From the NCBI GenBank assembly GCA_033002965.1, contig JAURVB010014683.1:1-64000 (forward strand): a stretch of 64,000 nt of DNA. Reading direction: 5' to 3'. The position numbers and the translations under genes are program-made. Below, piece by piece: positions 46,705 to 57,269 of the stretch. The DNA comes from Piper betle (Eukaryota; Streptophyta; Magnoliopsida; Piperales; Piperaceae). A model generated the notes under the pieces. It was not told the origin of the DNA. It was given only the letters and a program-made list of their open reading frames with translations, and did no database searches. Every line of letters begins with the position of its first letter. Position 1 is the first letter of the stretch.

Positions 46705-47967
46705 ATGTCTCATATTGCCGTCGAGAGAAACAGAAGAAAGCAAATGAACGAGCATCTTAAGGTCTTGCGCTCATTGACGCCTTGTTTCTACATCAAAAGA
46801 GTATGTTATACATATAAATCCCCAAGTAGATTTATTACACACACACGCATATATAGAATATGCAGTACTTCTAGTTATTTCTCAAAACCGCTGATCCAAT
46901 TTGAAGGAAATGAGTATCATGATTTATAACTATAAAAACATGTATATACAGTTTTCTATAACGATTCTTGATTGTAATGTTTGGATCATAATATCTAGGG
47001 AGACCAAGCATCAATAATTGCAGGAGCGATTGAGTTTATTAAGGAGTTGCACCAATTATTGGAGTCCTTGGAATCCAAGAAAAAGAGGAGAAGCCTTAGC
47101 CCTAGTACTCCATGTCCAAGCCCGGCCAGTACCGGCTTCCAACTGGTTCCGGCACATCTTGAGTACTCCGACGTGATCATCAACTCCCGCAATCAGCTGC
47201 AGGGAATGATGGAGAATCCAGTGAAGGAGCTTGGAGCGTTCTCCAATTCTCCTTTTGCTGATGTTGAAGCTAAGATATCTGGTTCCAATGTCATTCTTAA
47301 AACCATTTCAAAGAGGATTCCTGGACAGATTGTGAAGATAGTCCAAGTGTTCGAAGGTCTTGGTTTAGAAATTACTCATCTCAACATTAGCAGCACGGAT
47401 GACACTGTCCTCTACTGCTTCGTCTTGAAGGTAAAATCTGACGTAGTTCTAATATCCCTCGTGACAAATAATCTCATTTTGACTAACAAACTAAAACTAT
47501 TGATGTCTATATACTTTGGTTAACCTAGATTTAAAAGTGCTATTAGGAGTATGATTTCATATAATTGGGTATATATTAATAAACTTAAATATTAGATTAT
47601 ATATGTATGTATGTTTAAAATTTAGGAGCTCACGTTTAGACTGTTTAATATATATCAATGGTGATCATGCTTTTGCTCTCGGAATTATTTAATTCCTATT
47701 CAACACACTAAAATTAGTTCATAAGTTCTCAAATTCTATATATATATATACACACTCTCTGGTCATGCATACATATGTACGGAGACCGATTAATTATAGC
47801 GTCTTTTGACCAACAAATTAGCTAGCTTGAAAACGCTGATTTTAAGTATTCACATAAATTTTTTGATGTTGTCGTCCATGCAGATCGGGTTGGAGTGTAC
47901 CATCAGCGTGGAAGAACTTGTTCTTGAGGTTCAGAAGAGTTTCTCTCTGGAGTTATTTCTGGAATGA
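46705..47967 (+). CDS. MUTE: MUTE ortholog, bHLH transcription factor of stomatal development
   Basis: Three exons with in-phase GT-AG junctions: 46705-46800, 46999-47430 and 47884-47967, giving 203 residues; Arabidopsis MUTE has about the same length. The protein starts directly with the basic region [18 protein letters not shown], as MUTE does (SPEECHLESS and FAMA have long N-terminal extensions). Helix 1 continues [15 protein letters not shown], the first intron falls exactly before [21 protein letters not shown] (loop and helix 2), then ESKKKRR. The C-terminal ACT-like domain is intact: [74 protein letters not shown] ends asymmetric divisions and starts guard-mother-cell differentiation in the nucleus, dimerising with ICE1/SCRM-type bHLHs. 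The start at 46,705 is chosen by family alignment and TATA spacing. No lesion was seen. Confidence 0.95.
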
Positions 47968-48832
47968 TTGAAGCATATATACATATAGAAGAGCCTTTAT
48001 CTACAAAAGGCTTATATAAATAAAGAGTGGTTATATACTACGTTGACATTATATATCTTCGTAAAAAAGTATCTAATAAATTATAAGTTCATGAATGTGA
48101 ATTACAAGTCATGAATAAGTCTTATTTAAAAGAAAGTTATCTGTTGCTCGTTGCTCAACTCAGCCATTATTTTGAAATAGACTCCCACAATCAAATATAG
48201 TAGGATAAGCATATTATTATCAAAATTTTATCGTTAATAACATATATATTAGATCCTAAATATGAGGATCCATATTTTCGGCCAATTTTGGGATGACAAA
48301 GGGGAAGAAGAAGAAAACAAGATGACGATGATGATCATTAATTGTTGTTATTAGTATAATATGATAATATAACCTCCAAAGTTCATGAAATAATTAGCTT
48401 TCAAACCATTTTCACTAAACAGAGCTTTAGGGGCAAAAAAGACAATATATCTGAACCCAAAGGAAGCTAGGGGCAATAAGTTAAAAGGAACTATCGACAA
48501 AATTTAATTTAGATACACACATTGGAGTCGGGATCACGGGCATGTACGTGCTTGGTAATACCAAGCTTGTACTCCCCTTGATCGCCACATGGCAAACATG
48601 CAGGCTTTGATCTGAATATTTTTGGTTCACTACTGTAAACCAACACCGATACCACCGGCTCTGCCCTTCCCTCCGATGACTCTTACGACCTATTTCGAAA
48701 ACACAAATTTTAGAAAAATGTAATATCTATTGATGCTTTGTATTTTTTTGTAAAATATACCAAAATCCTTTGAAGAACAGACGAGGGATGCTGGTAAGAA
48801 AGATGGAGGAAGAAAAGAGAGATTATCACTCC
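47968..48832. other. 3' flank of MUTE; no other gene
   Basis: Presumed 3' untranslated region followed by AT-rich DNA; no repeat terminus or gene recognised. Confidence 0.5.
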
Positions 48833-49678
48833 CATGGTTGCAAAAATCGGAATCGAAATAGGAATCAGTTTTCGAAAGAGTCGAAGTTGGAATTTGAATC
48901 GGTTTAAATTGGACAGGAGTCGGTCCAGTTAAATCGGTCTAATTGTTCATATATAATAATTTGACAATTTATAATATAAATATATAAAAATTAGGTATTT
49001 ATATTATTTTAATATTATTGTGTGTATTATAATTTATGATATTTTTTAAATATTTTTTAATTATTTAGAATTAATTATTATTTTTGACTCGAGTTAGAGT
49101 TGAGCCAACTTTTAATTACAGAATGCCACCCTCCTTCAACCCCGCTACCGACGCCGACGCCGACGCCCTGCCCTGCCTCCCCCTACTGGCCCCACACCGC
49201 CCAGCCTGACCTCACCCCACTGGCCCTACCCGACCCAGCCCGGCCCTGCCCTGCCTAGTCCCCCCTCCTTGCGCCTCTGCCCCGCCCCGCCACCCTCGTC
49301 CTGACCCATCTCCTGCCGGCTCCACCTCCCCCAGCTGGCAACGCCCCCTGGCTCTGCCCAGCCTCGCCAGAGCGAAGGAGTAGCGGCAGCAAAGGGAGAA
49401 AGGAGCATTTAAAATTAAAATTTTAATTTTACCCATACTTAAATAATTTAATAAATATCATACTTAGGGTATTTTAGTCATTTATCCAAAAATTGATTCT
49501 TTCCGATTTACCCCAATTCGAAATCAGATTTAAATCGGTCAGAATCGGGATAAATCGAACAATTTGAACGCCGATTCGGGACGATCTGATTTGGCCCTAA
49601 AATCGGATCGACACGCTGTCAATCCAATTTAAATCAGCCAATTTTAATCAGAATCGGCCGATTCATGTATCCGTGATC
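48833..49678. mobile_element. ATCGG-rich non-autonomous element with GC-rich insert (copy 2)
   Basis: Left edge CATGGTTGCAAAAATCGG; right edge dense in AATCGG/CCGATT. 49,405-49,510 is homologous to 11,825-11,950 in copy 1. The interior carries a TTGACTCGAG...GAGCCAAC module at 49,084-49,112, like the units of the 5.4-6.6 kb array, followed by a C-rich block (49,130-49,400) that differs from the insert in copy 1. So the two copies share ends but not cargo. Confidence 0.5.
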
Positions 49679-50838
49679 CTTACCAAGAGCAAGAATAAGA
49701 TAAAAGAGTTTGTGCTCTAACGGAGAACAAGTCTTGTAAGTTTGGAATTGGGTGATCATCGTACACGTGGGCCCTGATATGCTTGCAACCTGGAATAGGT
49801 TTGTGGTCGTACGACCATGAAATATGGACACATTGAGCTACCATACGTGCAGACCGACTTCTACCCAAAAAAACGTGTCGGGGGAAGCACACTGTTTTCA
49901 CCATCGTCACAAGTGGTGGTTGCTACGAACTGCTGAGCCATGTACTTGGCGGGGACGTCCACCAGTGGTGACGCCTTGGCCCACGACCCCACCGGCATCC
50001 TCCACCAGCAGAGCGTGAAAAATCATGTGAACACGGAGAGGACGAGTGCGGTCTTACAGGAGGCCATGCGGCAGCAGCGGCAAACTATGGCCGCGGCGGT
50101 GGCGAAGCGTATGAGGAGATGGGCTAGAGGAAAGGCGAGGAGAAGTGGGTTTTGGTTCACGGTTCATATCTGTGATTTGTATGTTTTGACCCAAATAAGA
50201 TTGGTTTGAAGTTTGAACCCATTGTTGGCAAGGAGAGTTGTGTTTGCCATTTGGCGACTATGGGTGCGCCGAGAATGATAATTGCCAAGCACGTACGTTC
50301 CTGTGATCCAAACTCCCACAAATTCACTTTATCCCAAATGATCATTAAAAAACCAACAAATAATAAATTGATAAAAATGAATATATGGGCATGGCAGTGA
50401 TCAAACTTGCTCATTGAACAATAATTATTAATAATTCATGTACAAAGAGTTTTTGGGACAACAATTTTATGTCCAAAAATTCTTGAAATTTTTCCGACTT
50501 AAATTGAATATATAATAGAACTACAGAAAGGCTAGCTTTCCAATTATAAACTACTCGTCAAATTCTTCCAAACACGGGTAAGGGGGGTGGCTTGAAAAAA
50601 TAAACTAGTGATTTATATCTGCAAGCCTCTGTGCCAGGCGAAAGGGAAAAAGTTTTCATTTCTCCACTCAAAATTACCGCTAATGAAAGTATTTCCAGCT
50701 TCAAGCAATGTCCCTATTGTTTTTGCTAATCACATTTAATTTGCCACGGACGTCAATGGATCCGCAAAATCTTTTGGGCCCATTTCACGTCTGGTTACAT
50801 TTGGACTAAAGCCCACTAGTGTTGATATCAGTACTGGA

Positions 50839-50841
<3 letters not shown>
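49679..50841. other. Intergenic; possible gene fragment at 49,690-50,150
   Basis: 49,690-50,150 is GC-balanced with frames open on both strands. On the minus strand a run around 49,950 reads PAKYMAQQFVATT, faintly like the AKYxxQQYxAAT segment of plant DUF620 proteins, but stops and shifts follow at once. The rest is AT-rich. I do not call a gene. Confidence 0.3.

Positions 50842-50905
<64 letters not shown>
50842..50905. repeat. (TA)n microsatellite
   Basis: Uninterrupted TA tract of 64 bp that ends a few bases outside the hairpin repeat at 50,915. Confidence 0.95.
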
Positions 50906-50911
<6 letters not shown>

Positions 50912-51060
50912 TTCTATGGTGCGCTGCCCTTTTTGGCAGCGCACCATACAGCGCCAAATCTGGGCCGCTGGATTGAAATCCAACGGCCCAGATTTGATAG
51001 GCCCCCAGACCCGCCCAAGACCCGCCCGACCGTCCGTCTGCCCGTCTACCCGTGCCACGG
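50906..51060. mobile_element. Terminal part of the MULE-like repeat seen at 3.98 kb, with perfect hairpin
   Basis: 50,915-50,928 and 50,935-50,948 form a perfect 14-bp inverted repeat (TATGGTGCGCTGCC) around a 6-nt loop. Then comes AATCTGGGCCGCTGGATTG and CCCCCAGACCCGCC, matching 4008-4070. GC-rich cargo starts but stops at about 51,060, so only about 150 bp of the element is present. Confidence 0.65.
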
Positions 51061-52706
51061 AGGAATACATACAAAACTTATTAATAATATATATTAAAAA
51101 TATACAGAATTAATTTTAAAAATTATTATTATTATTTTAAAATAAAAAAATAAATATTTATTTAATTTTGATGCAAACTATAGTTGTATACAAATACTAA
51201 GAATAAATTTAATTTTAATAAGTATAATTTTAATAATTAAATAGAATTTATTTTTAATGATTTTTAATTCAGATATAATTATATTCTATTTTTCTTAATA
51301 ATAAATCATAATAATAAATAAATAAATAAATGTCTCTAAAGGTATAAATTAAGCATGTAGTACTAAGTAATAAACTTTAATTCGACTAATATAATTATAT
51401 ATATATATATATTGATAAGTGACAGAAAAAATGTATATTTTTCCAATATTTTACCTTTAACTTGATACGAATCTTATATAATGGCAAGTGTACGAATCGT
51501 AATCAAGTAGTTAGTGGAGTATCATTCCTAGAGAAATTATCTATTTCCTCAATTAGAATTATTTAACTAAACTATCTAAAGCAAATAAATACGAATTTTT
51601 TGTGATTCTTATCTAAACTAAACTAATAATCTAAAGTTAAATCTAAATTAAAATAAAATAGAGTCTAATCTAAAATCTATGTTTTTCTTAATATGAAAAA
51701 ACTATGCCAGAGAATAGAATCCCCATAAACCAATTAATTGACAAAATAATTATAATTATGAAATTATTTATTACAGGCAATGAGACAGTTGAATTCTAAT
51801 ATATAATTATTCCTTTTGGTGCACTAGTTAATAATATTAAATCTCTTAAATATAAAATACCCCTTTTGGTGCACTACCCTTTATTAATTTAATTTAATAT
51901 CTATTAAGCTTCATGAATTCCTTACCATTAAACCCATGCACATGATTTAAATAGACCCCATAAACTTCCGACAATTCCTAACCAGGACATTTATATTCAA
52001 TTTATGGTTATATCTTATAGATCTCTCACAAACAGAATATAATCAATGTACTATTTAATTAATTATTGAAAACATGGTTTTTCTCGGAGACCTCACTACG
52101 ATTTAACAATTAACCAAAGAAATAAAAGCATTAACCTAACTAGAACATTCTCTCACTCCTTTATTGTGATTAGCCATGACTTTTCTTTCAAGTAAACCTT
52201 TATTTTCCTGATGTTGTTCAATGTCTTGTCTATTTCCAAATCTGGTATTTCAAGTGGCTTGTCCGATAAGTAGGTCATCCACCAAAGAAATTAACTTGAA
52301 AATTAAAAAAAATGCATGTAAGGAAAGAATAAGAAAAACTCTAGATTAATAGTCTAATTAGCCTAATTGAGAAATAAAAACTAGTCCCCAACAATGGCAT
52401 CATATATATAAATTTACTAATATTTTTAAAATTAGGCCCCTCTTTCAGGGCTAGAGTAATATTGTTGAGGCTACTAACACTTAGATTTATACTCGACGTT
52501 TTCTTAATAATAATAATAATAATCATAATTTTAAATTAACTAAGTACTAATGAGTCCATAAAATTATTGTGGGGCTAAAATAAACTACAATTCAATTAAG
52601 GTTAAAATATAATGAAAGTGAAAATAAAAACCACAGTATTTTAATGTAAGGGGGTTGATAACTTCACTAGTCTTTACATCATACAGGATGTTTATGATGT
52701 TCTTAA
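51061..52706. other. AT-rich intergenic DNA
   Basis: No gene recognised. 51,790-51,880 contains a two-fold CCTTTTGGTGCACTA motif (51,812 and 51,862). Otherwise plain AT-rich sequence. Confidence 0.5.
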
Positions 52707-53142
52707 GGCTTTATTTGGTTAGCATGAAATAAAGGTAATTAACATGAAAATCTTAAAAAAATCAACATTAATAATAATAATAATAATATATATAATATTC
52801 ATAAGAAATTAGTTTTTTTACAATATGTTTTGTATTCAAATTAATTGTGATTATGGCCTACACATGTGCTCTCTTAAGTTAAAAAAATTCATTTTTTCTT
52901 ATCTATTAAGTAAGAAAAGAGATTTTTTATACAAGACACCACATGGTTGAACCACATAAAGTAATCGTGACATTTTGTACTATCAGATGGGTACAATTTT
53001 GCTTAATTTATATAAAAAATAATTAATTAAATATTATTTTTAATATAAATAATATAAAATATAACTATTTTTAATAATAAGATTGACTATTTAAAATTTT
53101 TTATGTCATATACACCACTTTTTATCTCAACCAAACAAACCC
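52707..53142. mobile_element. Tourist-like (PIF/Harbinger) MITE
   Basis: The left end GGCTTTATTTGGTTAGCAT and the reverse complement of the right end, GGGTTTGTTTGGTTGAGAT, are matching inverted termini of the well-known GGGTTTGTTTGGT Tourist style. The interior is AT-rich and non-coding, size about 436 bp. Flanks read CTTAA on the left and TCAAG on the right, so the expected TTA/TAA target duplication is eroded. Internal sequence reappears, inverted, near 60,940-61,080. Confidence 0.6.
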
Positions 53143-53186
53143 TCAAGTTAAGCATGAGCTCAAAATCAATAACAATGAAATATAGT

Positions 53187-55191
53187 TAGGGCTGCTAAAT
53201 AAGCGAGCGAGTTGAGCTCACCTAGTACTCAAACTTAACTCGAATAGCTCGAAGTTCATTCGAACTCGACTAAAGATAAAATAAATTTGGAGCATATATA
53301 CTCAAAATCGACTAGAGTATTTCTAATAATTTTCGAGCTTAACTCAAGCTCGAATACATTTAAACTATTAAATTTTAGAAAGCTTGAAACGAGCTCGTTC
53401 GAAAGCTCGAAACCAGTTTGCTTATGAGCTAAGCTCGAAAGTAGCTCGTTTTAGCGAAAAAATATACAATTATAGAGATTAAAAATTAACAAAATAATAT
53501 ATCATACTTACAACGTACTCATAATCCATCAAACAATCAACAATCCCCATCACAATAAAATATCTCTAGCTCATCCTATTTGCATTGATTTTATTATATT
53601 TTTCTAAATTACATTGCACTCAACTGGCATACACAAATTTAATTTACTTAATTAAATAATTAGTATTTATTAAGCATAACTCAAATTATAACACCAAACA
53701 ATCAATCCTAGCCTGTTGTTCTAACAATTATCAATTTTATATAATTAAATTGGAGGTAATTATACCTCACGTCGTCGGCAATCAACAATGGCTAGAGTTT
53801 TGTCACGCGTCTTGGAGCCTGAATTCGGCGCTCGGCGGCACCCGAAGTTCCATGGTGTTCGACTTGATGAGCTAGGCGGAAGATCCGGAGAACTCCAGCG
53901 AATCCAATTTTCCAACGGGTTCTGGCGACTTTTCGGCATTTTTCCGGTGACTGTTGCTGACGGGGCTACTGGTAGGATGGCATTTGTATGGGGGACTGTT
54001 GGCATCGACTCGGCAAGCCCGACGCATCTACAACGTCGACAAGGTAGGCAGAGGTGGCAGCTAGCCAGAAAAAGGGCAAAACAGGGGCGATCGGTGGTGG
54101 AGTGATAAGATCCGACCGAGATGGGCGGTGCTGGGCTCTACTCCGGTCGGGGAAGGTCGCAGGAGGGTTGGAGACATCAAGGCTGCGACTGGATGGCAGT
54201 GGCAACAGTTGCCGGCGACGGGAGCGCGGCACGGTCGCTGTGGCTTCGTTGCGTGGTGGTGGTCAGGTGACAGCTAGACGGCGTGGGAATGGTCGGCGAT
54301 GTTTTAGCAGTGATCGGTGTCATCGATCGGCGGTGGTGCGCCAGCCGGAGGCAACTTTGGTTTAAAAATAATTCTACATCAAATACATAAAAAAACATAC
54401 TACATACTTTCATATGCTTTGATAACTCATTTTTCATTATCTTTGTGATGTTATCATTATATACTCAAGTACACTTGACCCTCATCGCTCATAACTCATA
54501 GCTGGCATTGGCTCAGCATGCAATTCTTGAAACGGACTCGACTCAAATCAACGGTTGAACAAACTGGTTCGCTAATGTAAAACTCTAATTCGAGTGACGG
54601 ATTTTACACATGGGCTTATTGATAGATATCGGATCATGTAGGAACTCGAATGTAGGTATGATATTTTTATATATGTATTTTTATCTTGGTAATAAACTGT
54701 AAATCTTTTGGCTATCTAATCCATGTTTTTTTGTGGTTCGTCCCTTATATTAGCCATAACATGCATAATTTGTTAACCTTACAATTTTAGTTAATTAAGT
54801 CATAATAAACAATTAAATTGTTGTGGCAAAGATTTTTTACAGGTTGCATACTCATGTTAATTAAAATTAGTTGTGTTATTTTATTATAGTAAAATTATTT
54901 TTAGAATTTATATTAATAGTCAATAATAAGATTTATCTACAATTTTAAATGTATTTTGAGTAGGTAAGTGGTATTATATATATTAGTATATTATATTATC
55001 GAGTAGAATTTGAGTCAAGCTACAAGTTGATTTCGAGTCAAGTTCAAATTATAACCGAGTTGAGTCGAATACTACCTTACTCAAACTCGACTCATAGGAT
55101 TTGAGTGCGAATTCAAAATTTTAAATGTCAAGCTTTGAGTCAAGTTAAACGTTAAATATTCACGAACTGGTTTACTCAATTAGTAACCCTA
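53187..55191. mobile_element. 2-kb hAT element with GC-rich cargo, same family as the 585-bp MITE
   Basis: The left terminus TAGGGCTGCTAAATAAGCGAG and the right terminus, reverse-complemented TAGGGTTACTAATTGAG, are flanked by AATATAGT (53,179-53,186) and GATATAGT (55,192-55,199), an 8-bp duplication with one mismatch. Subterminal GCTCGAA/CTCGACT motifs align with those of 22,304-22,888. Unlike that copy it contains a GC-rich, frame-open segment (53,760-54,365). No hAT transposase domain is visible, so it is non-autonomous. Confidence 0.8.
53760..54365. pseudogene. GC-rich gene-like cargo within the hAT element
   Basis: Overlapping frames are open on both strands (for example plus 53,788-54,105 and minus 53,966-54,232) with CGG/GGC-rich composition unlike the AT-rich surroundings. 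No family recognised. Either a captured host exon fragment or expanded GC-rich filler. Confidence 0.35.
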
Positions 55192-55199
55192 GATATAGT

Positions 55200-57140
55200 T
55201 GTGATCAATAAAATACAAATTTTACCAACAATATTTAACATTCAATGAGAATATATTAACTTTAATAGAATAAAATTAGGATTTTTTATAGGCTTTATAC
55301 CAATAATAGTCCAAAAACCCACACAAATGAAATCCGATGTATTTGACTTTTTGTTATGAAATTTGATGTTTGACTTTCTATGATCAAATTTGATATACGA
55401 TCACAATTTTATTTTAGGGCAATCTCCACGTAAACAACCCCCCACCCACTCCCAACTCACACACGGGACTCCAACCTCACAACTGCCCTCAGAGGTATTG
55501 AACCACCCTATTTCAACCAAAGCCATAGATCTTATATTCACTACTCTCGCCCAAGATCTAATTTGCCTTCGATAACGAAAGGAAAACAATCATTTGAAGC
55601 AACCATCGTGTACACCGCCACAACAAACACATAATAAAATCAAATATAACATTGACTTGTAAAAAAACGTACGTGTGTAATTGGTAATTCGGTCAAATTA
55701 AAGGGGAGTGTATTTTGAGACTTTGAGTGACCAACTATTCGACTCTTATTTTGAGAAAAAAATGATATTAGATACTAGTCATCTATCTAGCTCGCATGGC
55801 TTAAATATTATGTAGATCACACATGAATACGAGATATTGATGATACTAATTTTTCATATTTAATACTCAAATATATAAAGCTGCCTAATTTATCTTCTTT
55901 GCTCCACTTCCCACAGATAACCCTCCTAGATCCCACCCTAGTGCAACCCCTTCTCGGGGAATAGAAGCTTGAATTTTGCAATAAAAGGAAGGGCCTAAAT
56001 ATGTCGAGTTCCGACAGGCGCAACGTCAATTGTCTCTAAACATCACGGGGTCCACCTCTTCACAAAACTATAACATTTTGTTTATTATATATTTATATTT
56101 TTTGTAATCCAGAAATGCAAGTTGTTGAATCTCATCATGTACGTTATTTGTGATATCGACCTCAATATCATTAAAGGTGGATCACGGTCCGTCTTCTTTC
56201 TAAAATAACAAAGTCCATTCTATGATTCTAGTCAGATCACAAACGACGTCAAACCTGAAATTATAGGCTTGGAAAAAAGAGAGAGAGCTTAAATTACGAA
56301 TGTTTATATCAAATCACATAGCACCTCTCTGCATTGATGCTCTATTTCGCTTAGGACTTTAGTCTCCCAAGACCATTTGTTCTTGTTACTTCTAAGTTCT
56401 AACCACTTCCATTGACTGAGACACCAAACCTTGTCTCTTGATACTCCTTTTCTTGTTTGTTACAATCTAGAGAGAATTTTTTCTTTCTATTTTATCCCCT
56501 TTTTCACAGTCTTCCTCAGAGCCCATGCTCGTGGGCCTGGGCCGACAGCTAGAATATCTCATGCCTCATTTGATTACTATTATCTTTTGACATCAAACCG
56601 GGCAAAGCAATCCATCTGGCCCACGAAAATGGGCCCGCTATCATTATCCGTGGTGGTGGGCCCATTTTAGGAACAAGGCGCCACATAATTGATCCCATCT
56701 GGCCCACATGATCACATGCCTTTGTCTCCCTTTTTTTTTCTCTCTCTCTTGAACTAACCTTTGGCTATTAATGCCGACACAAGGTTAGATAAACCTTGTG
56801 ACTTAATTAGCGAAAAGTATGGCTTGTTTTTTCTTCGAATCCACGCAAAAAAGGTTCGATTTTCAGGGCATCTCACGAGGGTAGGAATGACACGAACTGA
56901 ATATACCATTAAAATTACACCATTAAAGAAGCCGTAAAAATCAAGCGACCCGGCGGTGCATCATTAATTAATGTAAGTCCTAGATGATCCTGTTCAGATT
57001 ATAGATAAATCTTATTTTGTCATTCCACCCGGCCCTGACAGCCAGCTTGTTAGCAAACAAATCCTTAGGGCACATATTAATTATGAGGCTAATCCCGATT
57101 TGGCATGCTTGCAGGTGCAAAAGGATTGGCATGCACATGA
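55200..57140. other. Intergenic DNA, no recognised gene
   Basis: Mixed AT-rich sequence. 56,510-56,710 has several GGGCC/GGCCC motifs (GTGGGCCTGGGCC, TGGGCCC, GGCCCAC) like site II elements, but no gene start follows. Short frames at 55,390-55,575 and 56,431-56,670 are unsupported. Confidence 0.45.
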
Positions 57141-57266
57141 GTGACGTCACGGGGGTAGTTTCGTAATATGGGCTTGAAGATTCTGATGAACACCCGGAGA
57201 GCATGCATGGTCTGACAAAGCGGGGAACGTTCATGACGTCATCCCGCCCCGGTCGGGTCCCACGTG
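57141..57266. promoter_or_regulatory. Cluster of two TGACGTCA palindromes and a G-box
   Basis: GTGACGTCAC (57,141-57,150) and ATGACGTCAT (57,233-57,242) are both perfect 10-bp palindromes with the bZIP core ACGT, and CACGTG lies at 57,261-57,266. Three palindromic ACGT sites in 126 bp within an otherwise AT-rich region look like a bZIP-type enhancer or promoter. No coding gene is recognised within several kb, so the target is unknown. Confidence 0.55.
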
Positions 57267-57269
57267 ATG

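Noticed and set aside
49690..50150. Possible DUF620-like fragment on the minus strand (PAKYMAQQFVATT)
   Set aside because: Only about a dozen residues resemble the family from memory, and stops and shifts follow at once; not enough for a pseudogene call without a search.
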